A model generated the notes under the pieces. That model was not told the DNA's origin and searched no databases. It saw only the letters and a program-made list of their open reading frames with translations. A stretch of DNA of 64,000 bases from JAIQFL01 sp035295745 (GTDB lineage: Bacteria; Acidobacteriota; Terriglobia; Bryobacterales; Bryobacteraceae), in contig DATGIL010000055.1 of the NCBI GenBank assembly GCA_035295745.1, forward strand, positions 62,001 through 126,000. Direction: 5' to 3'. The number at the start of each line of letters is the position of its first letter. Positions within the stretch are counted from its first letter, which is position 1. Position numbers and translations under genes: made by a program. Of this stretch, positions 37,115 to 46,215 are shown one piece after another.

Positions 37115-39988
37115 TCACTGCGGAGGCAGTTCCGAGAGCACCAACTCGACGCCCTCTTTCACCTGCAACGGCACCAACACCGTTGTCCCGTCCGGCGATC
37201 CGCCCAGAAGGCGATTGCCGGCGATCGGCGAGGGAAGGTCCGCCACCTTTACGACCCGCCCTTCCTTCTGAAAGAGCAGTGTCTGCAGCCGCGGTTCCGA
37301 GCCTCCCTGCGGCCTGGTGAAGAACAGTCTACGGCGCGTCGGCAAGAACCAAGGCGAGTAGACTTCCGGCAAGGCGATTTCGGGAGGCGCCGATCCGTTG
37401 AAGCGGATTCGCCACAACTCTCCGCGGCCCGACGGAACTTTCGTGTAGTAGACCCACACCCCATCGGGGTCGAGCGCGGGATGGAATGCGGGACCCTCCA
37501 CGAGCTTCTGCATCGCGGGCTTGCCCACCGCACCCATAGGAACACGATAAACACCCGGGACGAGCTTCTCATTGCGATCGACCAGCGCCCATTTACCATC
37601 CGGCGAAAATCCGCTGTAGACGGGAAAGTCCGGTTCCCGAGTCAGTTGGCCTGTGCGGACATCCACCGAAAAGTGCCGCGACGAGCCGAGGTCGCGGCTG
37701 GTGAAATAGATCTTCTGGCCATCCGGGCTCCAGCGAACCAGTTCCGCTCCCGGCTCGGCGCTCAAACGCCGCGCATCGCTGCCATCGAGATTGGCAGTCC
37801 AGAGGTGATAGCCGCCGGCACGATAGGAGATGAACGCGACCTTATCGCCCTCCGGCGAAACCATCGGTGCGAACTCGTCCACCGTGGTCGGTGCAAATCG
37901 CGCCGGCCCTTGAAAGTTGCCATTCGGCGCCAAAGTGTATCGCACCAGGTCAATGTCGCCCAGCCTTCGCGAGGCGATCAGCTTTCGCCCGTCTCGTGAA
38001 ACGACAGCCTGCAGGATGTTGTCACCGAATGCCGGCAGCACCTGCAACGGCGCGTCGGCTTTCAGTTGGGTGCGCCAGAGACGAAAGCTGCTTCCGCGGA
38101 AGGAATGGAACAGCAGATCGCCATTCGGAAACCACGCCGGAAAGGTGGCGCTGTAGACCGCTTGCGTGGGTGGGCCCGCGGGCTGCATTGCCGCGGTCAG
38201 TTTCTGCACATAGACGGCAGCGCCGATCCCGTCATCGCGCACGAAGGCCACCTGCCCACGCGGCGAAAACATCGGTTGCATGTCTTCGAGACCTTTTTGC
38301 GGGCGGGTAAGAACATGGCGTTCGCCGGTAGCGCGGTTCACCAGATGCAAACCATCCTGCGGATCTCCCGGAGGGCGGTCGAGAACCACGATCCACTTGC
38401 CGTCGGGCGACCAATCGAGCGAAGTGGTGAACCAGGCATGCTGGGAATGGAGTTGCAGCAGTTCCTCCTCGCGGCCGCTCACCGGATCGATCACCATCAG
38501 GCGCCCGCCATGCCCTGGCCGGGATCGCACGAAGGCGATCTCATTTCCCTTGGGGGACCAGGAGGGGCTGACATCATCGAGCGGGTCCGAAGTCAAACGG
38601 CGCGGTGGTTCGCCTGGCCCGCTGGAAATATAGATGTCCCAGTTCTGCTGATCGGGCCCGTTCCAATTGAAGGCCACCTGGCGCCCGTCAGGAGAGAAGG
38701 TGGGGTTCTGCTGGATGCCTGGCAGGGCGGAGAATGGAACCTGCGAGACGGGGACAAGCGGCGCCGATCCGGCCGCGCCGCGATTCCAGAAGAGCCCGGC
38801 CACCAGAAGCGAGACCACAGTTGCGGTAGCGGCGACCGTTAATGCCGTAGCCGCGACGGGATTGCGCCGGCGCCACTTGGAGATGCGATACAGCACACCG
38901 TCGGGGCGCGCCATGACCGGACGGTGTTCTAAATGCCGCGTCAGATCCGCTGCCAGCGCACCGGCGGATTCGTAACGCCTGGACGGATCCTTAGCCAGCG
39001 CTTTGGACACGATGGTCTCGAGGTCTCCCTTGAGTTGGCGGCGCAGTTCGGCGTTATCCCCGGCACGCTCCGAGAGCAACGGGGGATCGTGGTCGCGGAT
39101 GGCCGCGAGAATCGCCATCATTGAGCCGGCGGCGGTCCCCTCCGGCAAATCGAATGCGGGCCGACCACACAGCAGTTCGTACAACATCGCCCCCAGCGAG
39201 TAAACGTCCGACCGCGGACCAGCTTCTACCGGAATCAACCCTGCCTGCTCGGGACTCATGTATCCGGGGGTGCCCGCCAGCTTGCCGTCTTTGGTCAGCA
39301 GGCTTGCCGGCGTACCGTCCTGCGCGCCGGCCATGATCTTGGCGATACCGAAGTCGATCACCTTGGCGCGGGCCAGAGGTTTTTCGCGACCAGACGGTTC
39401 CACCGTCACCAGGACATTGGAGGGCTTGAGATCGCGATGCACGACGCCGTGGCGATGCGCATGATCCACGGCATCGCAGACCTGCAGGAACAACGAGAGG
39501 CGTTCGGCGACGGTGAGCTGGTATTGCCGGGAGTGGCTAGTGATGGGCAGACCCTGCACGATCTCCATCACGAAATACGGCCGCAGGAACGCACTCACTC
39601 CGGCATCGAACACATTCACGATGTTTGGATGGTGCAGACGTGCCAGCGTCTGCTTCTCGCGCGCGAAGCTGGCGGCGATGGAGCGCGTGTCGAAATCATT
39701 CTTCAACACTTTCAGCGCGACATCGCGCTCCAGGACGCCGCTCTGCCTGGCGAGAAAAACAACCCCCATTCCCCCATGGCCTAAGACGCGAACGGGCCGG
39801 TAGGAACCGAAGGAATCGCCGGCTAAAGCGGTCAGAGGGTCGATCACGAGCCCGGCACTGGAAGGGCCAGTGAAGGTCTCCTCCCCTGCCACAGCGCCGC
39901 GGAACAAGCATGCCGGACAGAGGCCCGCGACGGTGGAGTCCACCTCCGTCCCACATTTCGGACACACACCGGATTCCCTGGGTTCCAT
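37115..39988 (-). CDS. Membrane Ser/Thr protein kinase with Cys-rich N terminus and PD40 propeller
   Basis: 957 aa from ATG 39988. The N terminus carries a zinc-ribbon-like pair CPKC and CPAC (residues 9-31), then a Hanks-type kinase (HGGMGVVFLARQSG, VALKVL, HRDLKPSNVLVT, DFGIAK, GTPGYMSPEQ), one membrane helix (VAATALTVAATATVVSLLVA) and a C-terminal WD40-like propeller (NPTFSPDGRQVAFNWNGPD and similar). The frame stays open to 40375, but that part overlaps the sigma gene. It starts 8 nt after the sigma stop codon, so the two are co-transcribed; in this family pair the kinase is thought to control its sigma factor by phosphorylation. Confidence 0.94.
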   Translation of the reverse strand: MEPRESGVCPKCGTEVDSTVAGLCPACLFRGAVAGEETFTGPSSAGLVIDPLTALAGDSFGSYRPVRVLGHGGMGVVFLARQSGVLERDVALKVLKNDFDTRSIAASFAREKQTLARLHHPNIVNVFDAGVSAFLRPYFVMEIVQGLPITSHSRQYQLTVAERLSLFLQVCDAVDHAHRHGVVHRDLKPSNVLVTVEPSGREKPLARAKVIDFGIAKIMAGAQDGTPASLLTKDGKLAGTPGYMSPEQAGLIPVEAGPRSDVYSLGAMLYELLCGRPAFDLPEGTAAGSMMAILAAIRDHDPPLLSERAGDNAELRRQLKGDLETIVSKALAKDPSRRYESAGALAADLTRHLEHRPVMARPDGVLYRISKWRRRNPVAATALTVAATATVVSLLVAGLFWNRGAAGSAPLVPVSQVPFSALPGIQQNPTFSPDGRQVAFNWNGPDQQNWDIYISSGPGEPPRRLTSDPLDDVSPSWSPKGNEIAFVRSRPGHGGRLMVIDPVSGREEELLQLHSQHAWFTTSLDWSPDGKWIVVLDRPPGDPQDGLHLVNRATGERHVLTRPQKGLEDMQPMFSPRGQVAFVRDDGIGAAVYVQKLTAAMQPAGPPTQAVYSATFPAWFPNGDLLFHSFRGSSFRLWRTQLKADAPLQVLPAFGDNILQAVVSRDGRKLIASRRLGDIDLVRYTLAPNGNFQGPARFAPTTVDEFAPMVSPEGDKVAFISYRAGGYHLWTANLDGSDARRLSAEPGAELVRWSPDGQKIYFTSRDLGSSRHFSVDVRTGQLTREPDFPVYSGFSPDGKWALVDRNEKLVPGVYRVPMGAVGKPAMQKLVEGPAFHPALDPDGVWVYYTKVPSGRGELWRIRFNGSAPPEIALPEVYSPWFLPTRRRLFFTRPQGGSEPRLQTLLFQKEGRVVKVADLPSPIAGNRLLGGSPDGTTVLVPLQVKEGVELVLSELPPQ

Positions 39989-39996
39989 AACCGCGT

Positions 39997-40752
39997 TTAT
40001 CTCGCCGGGCTTTGTGAGAGGACGTTCAGCAGGTACCGAATCTCCTCTTCCGCCTCCTCCGGTGTAGCGACCGTCTCTGCAATCTCCTCGCGAAAGCGCC
40101 GCTGAAACAGCTTGCGCAGACGGTGCACGGCAATACGAACCGCGCCTTCGCTCATATCGAGGGCGGCGGCCGTGCCGCGATAGTCCTGGTCGTCGCCCAT
40201 CAGAAACGGCTTCAGTGCGTCGAACTGGGCGAGTCCGCCGGTGCCCTGGAAGTGCTCCCGAAGACCCTCGATCACGCGTTCGAGCAGCGTGATCGCCCAT
40301 TGGCGTTCGTAAAGAAGCTCGGGGGTGGTTTGGTCGGCGAACTCGCGCTGCAGGCGGTCTTCCGATCCGCTGCAAGCGAGATCGATGGCGGTTTGGCCGC
40401 CGCCGCGCTTCTGAGCCTGATCGTGATCGTACCGGTCGGCGAGGAAGCGCTTGAGCGAAGTGAGAAGAAACGCGCGAAAGCGGCCGCGATGAGGGTCGGC
40501 GCGGTGAAGCCAGTTGCGTTCCAGGACGGTAGCGATAAACTCCTGGGTCAGGTCGCGCCCCAGTTCAGGGTTAAAGCAGCGGCGGCAAGTATAAAGATAG
40601 AGCGGCTGCCAGTAGCGCTCGCAGAGCCACTCCAGAGCGGCGCGGGTAGCGGCGGCGCCATCGTCCTGCCCTGGTTCCCAGTCACCGGCAGCGAGAACGA
40701 TGGACCATCTGGTGGTGGGAAACTCACTTCGTGCATGGGAACCCTGAGGCAC
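39997..40752 (-). CDS. ECF RNA polymerase sigma factor paired with Ser/Thr kinase
   Basis: 251 aa, GTG start with TATACT 9 nt upstream. Region 2 is WLCERYWQPLYLYTCRRCFN and DLTQEFIATVLERNWLHRAD, with RFRAFLLTSLKRFLADRYDH; region 4 is LMGDDQDYRGTAAALDMSEG followed by AVRIAVHRLRKLFQRRFREE. The long spacer between regions 2 and 4 and the C-terminal extension (ETVATPEEAEEEIRYLLNVL) are features of kinase-associated ECF groups. It is the first gene of a two-gene operon with the kinase at 37115-39988. Confidence 0.92.
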   Translation of the reverse strand: MPQGSHARSEFPTTRWSIVLAAGDWEPGQDDGAAATRAALEWLCERYWQPLYLYTCRRCFNPELGRDLTQEFIATVLERNWLHRADPHRGRFRAFLLTSLKRFLADRYDHDQAQKRGGGQTAIDLACSGSEDRLQREFADQTTPELLYERQWAITLLERVIEGLREHFQGTGGLAQFDALKPFLMGDDQDYRGTAAALDMSEGAVRIAVHRLRKLFQRRFREEIAETVATPEEAEEEIRYLLNVLSQSPAR

Positions 40753-40889
40753 TATCGATCAAGTATATCGAGGTTGAGGTGGGTCGCTGCCAAGGTGGCG
40801 GTTCCTTGAAAATTCTTCGCGTTTACCTGTAACAGGCTGTGGCGAAATTCCGAAGTACAGGGTAGACGCCCAGCGTTGGAGGAGACAGA

Positions 40890-42050
40890 ATGCGGAACCT
40901 AACAAACGTAATCAGCACCGCGAAAACCCTGGCACCGAAAATCATCGCGTCGCCTTTGCAGACGCCGCAGATCATCCGGCAGCACATCAGCGCGCATGCG
41001 CTCTCCGTTATGGAGAGCCTGTTCGACCTGTCGGCCGACGACCAGTCCAGCACACCGACGACGCCGGCGCCGCCGCCCGCGTTCGGGAACGGTGTGATCC
41101 CCAATCGGCCGCAGGCGGGAAATGGTCTTGGAATCGGCAATCATCGTGGTGTGACGCCGCCCCCGTCCCAACCTTACGTGGGAATGACGAAGGCTCCGGC
41201 CCCACCCGTCTATGTCGGCATGACGAAGGCTCCGGCCCAACAGCCCTACGTTGTAATGTCAAAGGCCCCGACCCAACAACCCTATATCAACTTGCCGAAG
41301 GCTCCGCAAAACACACCGGTCGAGGGACTGCAGCGGCGTCCAGTCGGCTCGGGGGCGGCTCCGGGACCAGCGATGCCTTCGATCAACAACATTGAGCAGC
41401 TTTCGCTGCCCGATCACCACCGCCACGATGACGAACGGCTGAACGTCAGGTACATCGACGATCTGGAGATACGCCTTTACAAGTACCGAGTGGAGGTGGA
41501 AGGGACGATCAGCCGCCGCCAACAGGTGCTCGATACAGGGGCGATCAAAGACCAATTCAAGAAGAGGCGCGAAATGCCGGTGCCGCCGGGTGGGAAGGAA
41601 CGGGCAGGCCTGGGCATCGCTGTTTTTGGCAAGGATCGAGCGGACAATGACGCGCGATTCATGAACCTGTGCTACGAGTGGGGCTATCAGGGGATGATCT
41701 GGGTTTGTGTCAAGGAGGACGGCTGGCCGGAACCGGTCTTCTATTCGCACGTCGGAAAGATTGGGAGATTCCATCATTCTTCGTTCAACGCCGGCGGCTC
41801 GGTGATTGGCGCGGGCGAATGGATCGTCCACCAGGGACGCCTGCGCAAGATCTCTGCTAACAGCGGCCATTACCGCCCGCCTTACGAATACTTCCGCCGC
41901 GCGGTCCAGTTTATGAGGAAGGCGTGGCAACCGGAGACGGTGGTGCTGCTGTGGAATGTGCGCACGAATAAATACGATGAGGTCCCCGTGCAGCAGTTTG
42001 TGAACACCCCGAACGGCGGCGGTGTATGGAAGACCAATCCGAATGGGTAG
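40890..42050 (+). CDS. Protein with tandem KAP-type repeats and IQM-like C-terminal motif
   Basis: 386 aa; ATG with GGAGGAGA just upstream; no signal peptide. Residues 1-50 are helical, 55-90 Pro/Ala-rich, and 90-140 hold four ~12-residue units (QPYVGMTKAPA, VYVGMTKAPA, PYVVMSKAP, PYINLPKAP). Residues 185-380 form a globular domain with DERLNVRYIDDLEIRLYKYR, IGRFHHSSFNAGGSVIGAGE and GRLRKISANSGHYRPPYEYF. The HHSSF...GAGEW...SGHYRP pattern recalls the conserved region of plant calmodulin-binding IQM proteins and bacterial relatives; this is from memory. It may be a secreted or effector-type protein; the function is not assigned. Confidence 0.75.
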   Translation: MRNLTNVISTAKTLAPKIIASPLQTPQIIRQHISAHALSVMESLFDLSADDQSSTPTTPAPPPAFGNGVIPNRPQAGNGLGIGNHRGVTPPPSQPYVGMTKAPAPPVYVGMTKAPAQQPYVVMSKAPTQQPYINLPKAPQNTPVEGLQRRPVGSGAAPGPAMPSINNIEQLSLPDHHRHDDERLNVRYIDDLEIRLYKYRVEVEGTISRRQQVLDTGAIKDQFKKRREMPVPPGGKERAGLGIAVFGKDRADNDARFMNLCYEWGYQGMIWVCVKEDGWPEPVFYSHVGKIGRFHHSSFNAGGSVIGAGEWIVHQGRLRKISANSGHYRPPYEYFRRAVQFMRKAWQPETVVLLWNVRTNKYDEVPVQQFVNTPNGGGVWKTNPNG

Positions 42051-42343
42051 ACTGCTTGGGTTTTCTGTTCTTACGGCGCGGTGTGGAGAGCCGCCCGCAA
42101 ATAGACGCAATCTCGGCACGCTTGCGGGGCGATTTGAAGGGCTCGCCGACGAGGGCAGATCGATCCTCCAGGCCGTCGGCGGGAGGCAACGCCTGTAGTG
42201 CCTCGGCACGAGCACTGGGCGCTGCCTCGCTCCAGTGCGAAACGGCGGACGCAAAGTCAGAAGCGGCGATGGCTCTCAAGACCCGGTTATTGAATTCGTG
42301 ATTGGTACACCGTTCAGAAATGCGGCCTCGAATTTGGCAAGAA

Positions 42344-42446
42344 CACTCCCTTACGGTCGCGGCTCGTAGTTGCAACTCGAATGCGAGCCGCGCGCGTGAG
42401 CTCAGCAAGCGACTGGCGAAACGCCGGCGGACTTCTGAAACCAGGT
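42344..42446. repeat. Family A REP-like repeat cluster 3 (convergent gap)
   Basis: This element lies at the end of the 398-nt gap between the 40890-42050 gene (+) and the polyprenyl synthase gene (-). It contains CTCCCTTACGGTCGCGGCTC, its near-inverse GCGAGCCGCGCGCGTGAGC, then GGCGGACTTCTGAAACCA, the same tail as in cluster 1 (6598-6660). The first 290 nt of the gap (42051-42343) hold weak ORFs on both strands that I do not accept as genes. Confidence 0.75.
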
Positions 42447-42448
42447 AC

Positions 42449-43459
42449 TTAGTGATCGCGGTCTGTCACGAGGTCGGTCACGCTCAGCAACGCACGTTGA
42501 TACGGCGACTCTGGAAACTCGCTGATGATCTGACGAGCCTTGTCAGTGAACGCCTGCGCCCGATCCTTCACCCGTTCGATCCCGCGATACTTCTCCAACA
42601 GGGCCAGAATCCGGGCGAAGGGGACCTCGGTGTAGTTGCGCTGTTCGAGTATGGTCTCGACCAGACTCCGTTCCGGCGGTGTGGCGCACTCCAGCGCATA
42701 GACTAGCGGAAGCGTCACTTTACCTTCGCGTAGATCCCCGCCGACCGGCTTGCCGAGAGTCTTTTCGCGGGCCGTGAAATCCAGCATGTCATCGATGAGT
42801 TGGAATGCCATCCCCAAATTCCATGCGTATTCGCCAAGCTTCTCCTGCAACTGCACATCCGCCTGCGCCGAGACCGCGCCCAGCCGCGCGCACACCGAGA
42901 AGAGTCCCGCCGTCTTGCGATGCACCAACTCCATGCAGTCGGCCTCGCTCACGTCAATGCAGCCGATCCGTTCGAGTTGCAGCAGTTCCCCTTCCACCAT
43001 CATCTGAGTCAGCCCGATGAGCAGATCGAGGACCTGGAAATTGCGTTCCCGCAGGGCAATCTGAAACGCCTGCATGTACAGCCAGTCACCCGCCAGCACG
43101 CAGGTGTGATTTCCCCATTTGACGTTGGTGGACGGCCGGCCGCGGCGAGTCTCGGCGGCATCAATGACGTCGTCATGCACCAGCGTAGCGGCGTGGATCA
43201 GTTCGACCACCGCGCCCAGTTGGATGGCGGTAGAATCTGGCCCGGTCGGGGCGCCGGCAAACTTGGCGGAAAGCAACAGCAGCGCCGGGCGCAGTCGTTT
43301 CCCGCCACTCGAGTGCAGATAGTGCCCGATGGCGGTGACGGTGTCGAGCGGGGCTACGGACTCGGCGGTGAGACGCTTTTCAACATGCTCCAACTCATCC
43401 TGGATCAGGTTGAACAACTCGCGCGCGGTAAGGGCCTGCCTGAGCTTCCCTAAATTCAT
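42449..43459 (-). CDS. Polyprenyl diphosphate synthase (long-chain, quinone side chain type)
   Basis: 336 aa. It condenses isopentenyl diphosphate units onto an allylic diphosphate to make the side chain of respiratory quinones. The first Asp-rich motif is LVHDDVIDAAETRRG, the second QLIDDMLDF; GGKRLRPALLLLSA near the N terminus binds substrate. Length and motifs fit the IspB/HepT-type trans-prenyltransferases; chain length cannot be read reliably. It is the last gene of the larC-metG-tatD run, 21 nt after tatD, and is probably co-transcribed. Confidence 0.94.
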   Translation of the reverse strand: MNLGKLRQALTARELFNLIQDELEHVEKRLTAESVAPLDTVTAIGHYLHSSGGKRLRPALLLLSAKFAGAPTGPDSTAIQLGAVVELIHAATLVHDDVIDAAETRRGRPSTNVKWGNHTCVLAGDWLYMQAFQIALRERNFQVLDLLIGLTQMMVEGELLQLERIGCIDVSEADCMELVHRKTAGLFSVCARLGAVSAQADVQLQEKLGEYAWNLGMAFQLIDDMLDFTAREKTLGKPVGGDLREGKVTLPLVYALECATPPERSLVETILEQRNYTEVPFARILALLEKYRGIERVKDRAQAFTDKARQIISEFPESPYQRALLSVTDLVTDRDH

Positions 43460-43480
43460 GTAAGTTAACCAGTTTACCCG

Positions 43481-44260
43481 TTACGTGACCCGCGCCGCAA
43501 ACAGCCGGTCGAAGTTCGCGGTGGTGAGCGCGGCAATTGCCTCCGGCGTGCTCCCCCGAACATCCGCCAGGCGTTTCACGGTTTCCACGACAAATGCCGG
43601 TTCATTGCGCTTGCCGCGATGCGGTACCGGCGCCAGGTACGGGCAGTCTGTTTCCACCAGAAGACGCTGGTCAGGCGTGATGCGCGCTGCCTGCCGTACC
43701 GCCTCAGCCTTGGGAAACGTCACCACCCCGCCGAAGCTGAGATGAAAACCCAAGTCCAGGGCCTCGCGCGCCTGCGCCTCATCGCCCGTGAAGCAGTGCA
43801 TGATGCCGCCGCCCTGCCAGCGAGTGCGCAGGATGCTGATCGTGTCCTCCCATGCTTCCCGGGTATGGATCACGATCGGCTTTCCGCTCTCCGCAGCGAT
43901 TTCGATTTGTTGCTCGAACACTGCCCGCTGCACGTCGCGCGGAGAAAAATCGTAGTGATAGTCGAGGCCGATCTCGCCAATCGCCAGCACCTTGGGATGG
44001 GTGGTGAGATCACGCAACCCGTCGAATGTTTCGGGCGTGGCCTTGGAGGCGTCGTGCGGATGCACGCCGATGGTGGCAAAGATGAACGGATACTGCTCAG
44101 CTTGACGGACCGCCGTGCGCAGGTCCGGCGGCCCATCGCCCGTGCCGATGGCCATCAGGCGCTCGATACCTGCCGCCAACGCGCGCTCGATCACCTGCTC
44201 ACGGTCGGCATCGAATTTTGAGTCGTCGAGGTGACAGTGCGAATCCACCAGCCCGGTCAC
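43481..44260 (-). CDS. TatD-family metal-dependent hydrolase
   Basis: 259 aa. TIM-barrel amidohydrolase, probably a 3'-5' DNA/RNA exonuclease or D-aminoacyl-tRNA deacylase, as for characterised members. Metal ligands are visible in DSHCHLDDSKF, GEIGLDYHYDFSPRDVQRAV, IVIHTREAWEDT, HCFTG and VETDCPYLAPVPHRGKRNEP. The GTG start overlaps the metG stop codon (GTGA), giving translational coupling. The metG-tatD arrangement is common in bacteria. Confidence 0.94.
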   Translation of the reverse strand: MTGLVDSHCHLDDSKFDADREQVIERALAAGIERLMAIGTGDGPPDLRTAVRQAEQYPFIFATIGVHPHDASKATPETFDGLRDLTTHPKVLAIGEIGLDYHYDFSPRDVQRAVFEQQIEIAAESGKPIVIHTREAWEDTISILRTRWQGGGIMHCFTGDEAQAREALDLGFHLSFGGVVTFPKAEAVRQAARITPDQRLLVETDCPYLAPVPHRGKRNEPAFVVETVKRLADVRGSTPEAIAALTTANFDRLFAARVT

Positions 44261-46215
44261 TTGAGGCGCGCTCCCACTGGGATGTCTTCGTGGAATCCGG
44301 CGAGCACCGGCTTGCCTCCCTCCACCGACGCGGCCACGATCATGCCGTTCGATTGAATGCCCTTCAATTTGCGCGGCTGCAGATTGGCGACGATCACCAC
44401 TTTGCGATTCAGCAACTGCTCGGGCGAATATGCCTCCGCGATGCCCGCTACGATGGTGCGCGGCTCGGGTTCGCCGATATCGACGGTGATGTGCATCAGC
44501 TTGTCGGACCCCTTGACGCGCTGAGCGGTGAGAACGAGACCGACGCGCAGATCGACCTTGACGAAGTCGTCAATGGCGATCTTGACGGCTCCGTCAGCAG
44601 CGGCGGCGGGAGCAGCAGCGGACGGCGCGCCTTCGGCTTTCGGCTCCGGCTTCTTGCCCAACATGAACTGCTGCTCGGCCGTGACCTGTTCTTCGAGGGC
44701 GCGCATGCTGGCCTCGGCGGCTTTCAAATCGATGCGCGGAAAAACCGGGGAAACGTCACCGATGTTTTGGCCCGGAGGCAGACCGCCCCACTCCAGAGAC
44801 TCGAAGCGCTCCGATTCGATCGGGTGAGCCATGCCGAGTTGTTTCCAGATTTTCGCCGCTGACTCCGGAAGGATCGGGTACACCAAAGCGCTCACAATGC
44901 GTAACGCCTCCGCGGCTGTGTAGAGCGTGGAATCAAGCAGAGCCTGCGCGTGGTCGTTCTCCAACTGGCGCGCCAGCGCCCAGGGTGCGCGCTCCACAAT
45001 GAACTTGTCCACCGCGGAGATCAGGCCCCACGCCGCCTCCAGGCCCTTCGAAAACTCGAACCGGGCGAACGCATTCTGCACGTTGTCGATGGTCTGATAC
45101 GCAATCGCCGCGATCTCGGGTTCACGGCCATCGGTGATCACCCCCTTGCGATATTGATGGATCATCGTCAGCGTACGGCTGGCCAGATTACCGAGGCCAT
45201 TCGCAAGGTCGGAATTGTAGCGGCCCACCAGAGCGTCGTAGCTGAAGCTGCCGTCCTGGCCGAAAACCACTTCACGCATCAGGAAATAGCGCAGAGCGTC
45301 CGCGCCCATCACCCTCTGGATCGGTTCCGCGCGCACAATATTGCCGCGCGATTTGCTCATTTTGCTCTCTTCAAACAGCAGCCAGCCGTGGGCAAAGATT
45401 CGCTTGGGTATCGGCAGTCCTGCCGCTTTGAGAAAGCAGGGCCAGAACACCGCGTGAAAGCGCACGATCTCCTTGCCGATCAGGTGCAGGTCGGCAGGCC
45501 ATAGATCGGTGCCATCCACCGCGCTCATATAGGTCGTCAGAGCGTCGAACCACACGTAGAAGACGTGCGGCGCTTCGCCTTTCACCGGAATGCCCCACTT
45601 GATGTTCGTGCGGGTGATGGAGAGGTCCTTCAACCCCTCACGTACGAAGGCCATCACTTCATTGCGCCGCGTGTCGGGCTGGATGAAATCGGGCTGTTTT
45701 TCGTAGAGTTCCAGCAGCCAGTCGGTGAAGGACGAAAGCTTGAAGAAGAAGTTCTCTTCGGTGATGGTTTCGGTGGTCCGGCCGCAATCCGGGCACGGAT
45801 CGCCGGGCTTCGCGTCGTTCACGTATAGATTGTCGAAGATGCAGTATTGACCGCTGTACGAGCCCTTGTAGATGAAACCGTTGGCGCGGCACCGGTCGAA
45901 CAGATCCTGCACTACGCGCGCATGTTGCGGGCTGGTGGTGCGCTGGAAGTAGTCGATTTCCAGGCCCAACATCTTCCACTGTCGCTCGAACTCGGCGGCG
46001 ATTACGTCGCAGAACTCCTTGGGAGTCTTGCCTGCGCGCTCGGCCGCACGCTCGACGTTCACACCATGCTCGTCGGAGCCGGTGGTCAGGACCGCCTCGT
46101 AGCCCTGCATACGCCGGAACCTCTTGATCGCGTCGGCGACCATGGTGGTATAGGCGTGGCCGATGTGCGGCGCGGCATTGACGTAGTAGATCGGAGTAGT
46201 GAGGTAGTATTTCAT
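44257..46215 (-). CDS. metG: Methionyl-tRNA synthetase with C-terminal tRNA-binding domain
   Basis: 652 aa. It charges tRNA-Met. Class I signature PIYYVNAAPHIGHAYT, KMSKS in EESKMSKSRGNIV, and an appended EMAP-II/Arc1p-like tRNA-binding domain (about 545-652: KVDLRVGLVLTAQRV, GSDKLMHITVDIGEPEPRTI). The zinc knuckle is unusual: the first half is CIFD instead of CxxC, the second CPDC. The start is the ATG at 46215, overlapping the larC stop (ATGA); the frame open to 46977 overlaps larC and is not coding there. Confidence 0.96.
   Translation of the reverse strand: MKYYLTTPIYYVNAAPHIGHAYTTMVADAIKRFRRMQGYEAVLTTGSDEHGVNVERAAERAGKTPKEFCDVIAAEFERQWKMLGLEIDYFQRTTSPQHARVVQDLFDRCRANGFIYKGSYSGQYCIFDNLYVNDAKPGDPCPDCGRTTETITEENFFFKLSSFTDWLLELYEKQPDFIQPDTRRNEVMAFVREGLKDLSITRTNIKWGIPVKGEAPHVFYVWFDALTTYMSAVDGTDLWPADLHLIGKEIVRFHAVFWPCFLKAAGLPIPKRIFAHGWLLFEESKMSKSRGNIVRAEPIQRVMGADALRYFLMREVVFGQDGSFSYDALVGRYNSDLANGLGNLASRTLTMIHQYRKGVITDGREPEIAAIAYQTIDNVQNAFARFEFSKGLEAAWGLISAVDKFIVERAPWALARQLENDHAQALLDSTLYTAAEALRIVSALVYPILPESAAKIWKQLGMAHPIESERFESLEWGGLPPGQNIGDVSPVFPRIDLKAAEASMRALEEQVTAEQQFMLGKKPEPKAEGAPSAAAPAAAADGAVKIAIDDFVKVDLRVGLVLTAQRVKGSDKLMHITVDIGEPEPRTIVAGIAEAYSPEQLLNRKVVIVANLQPRKLKGIQSNGMIVAASVEGGKPVLAGFHEDIPVGARLK

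Noticed and set aside
39989..40375. 129-residue N-terminal extension of the second Ser/Thr kinase
   Set aside because: It lies inside the sigma factor gene in another frame, is Arg-rich, and the zinc-ribbon-like kinase N terminus starts at 39988.
41911..42408. 165-aa - strand and 91-aa + strand ORFs in the 42051-42343 gap
   Set aside because: They partly overlap the 40890-42050 gene or the family A repeat, have no Shine-Dalgarno, and their composition is like that of shadow frames.
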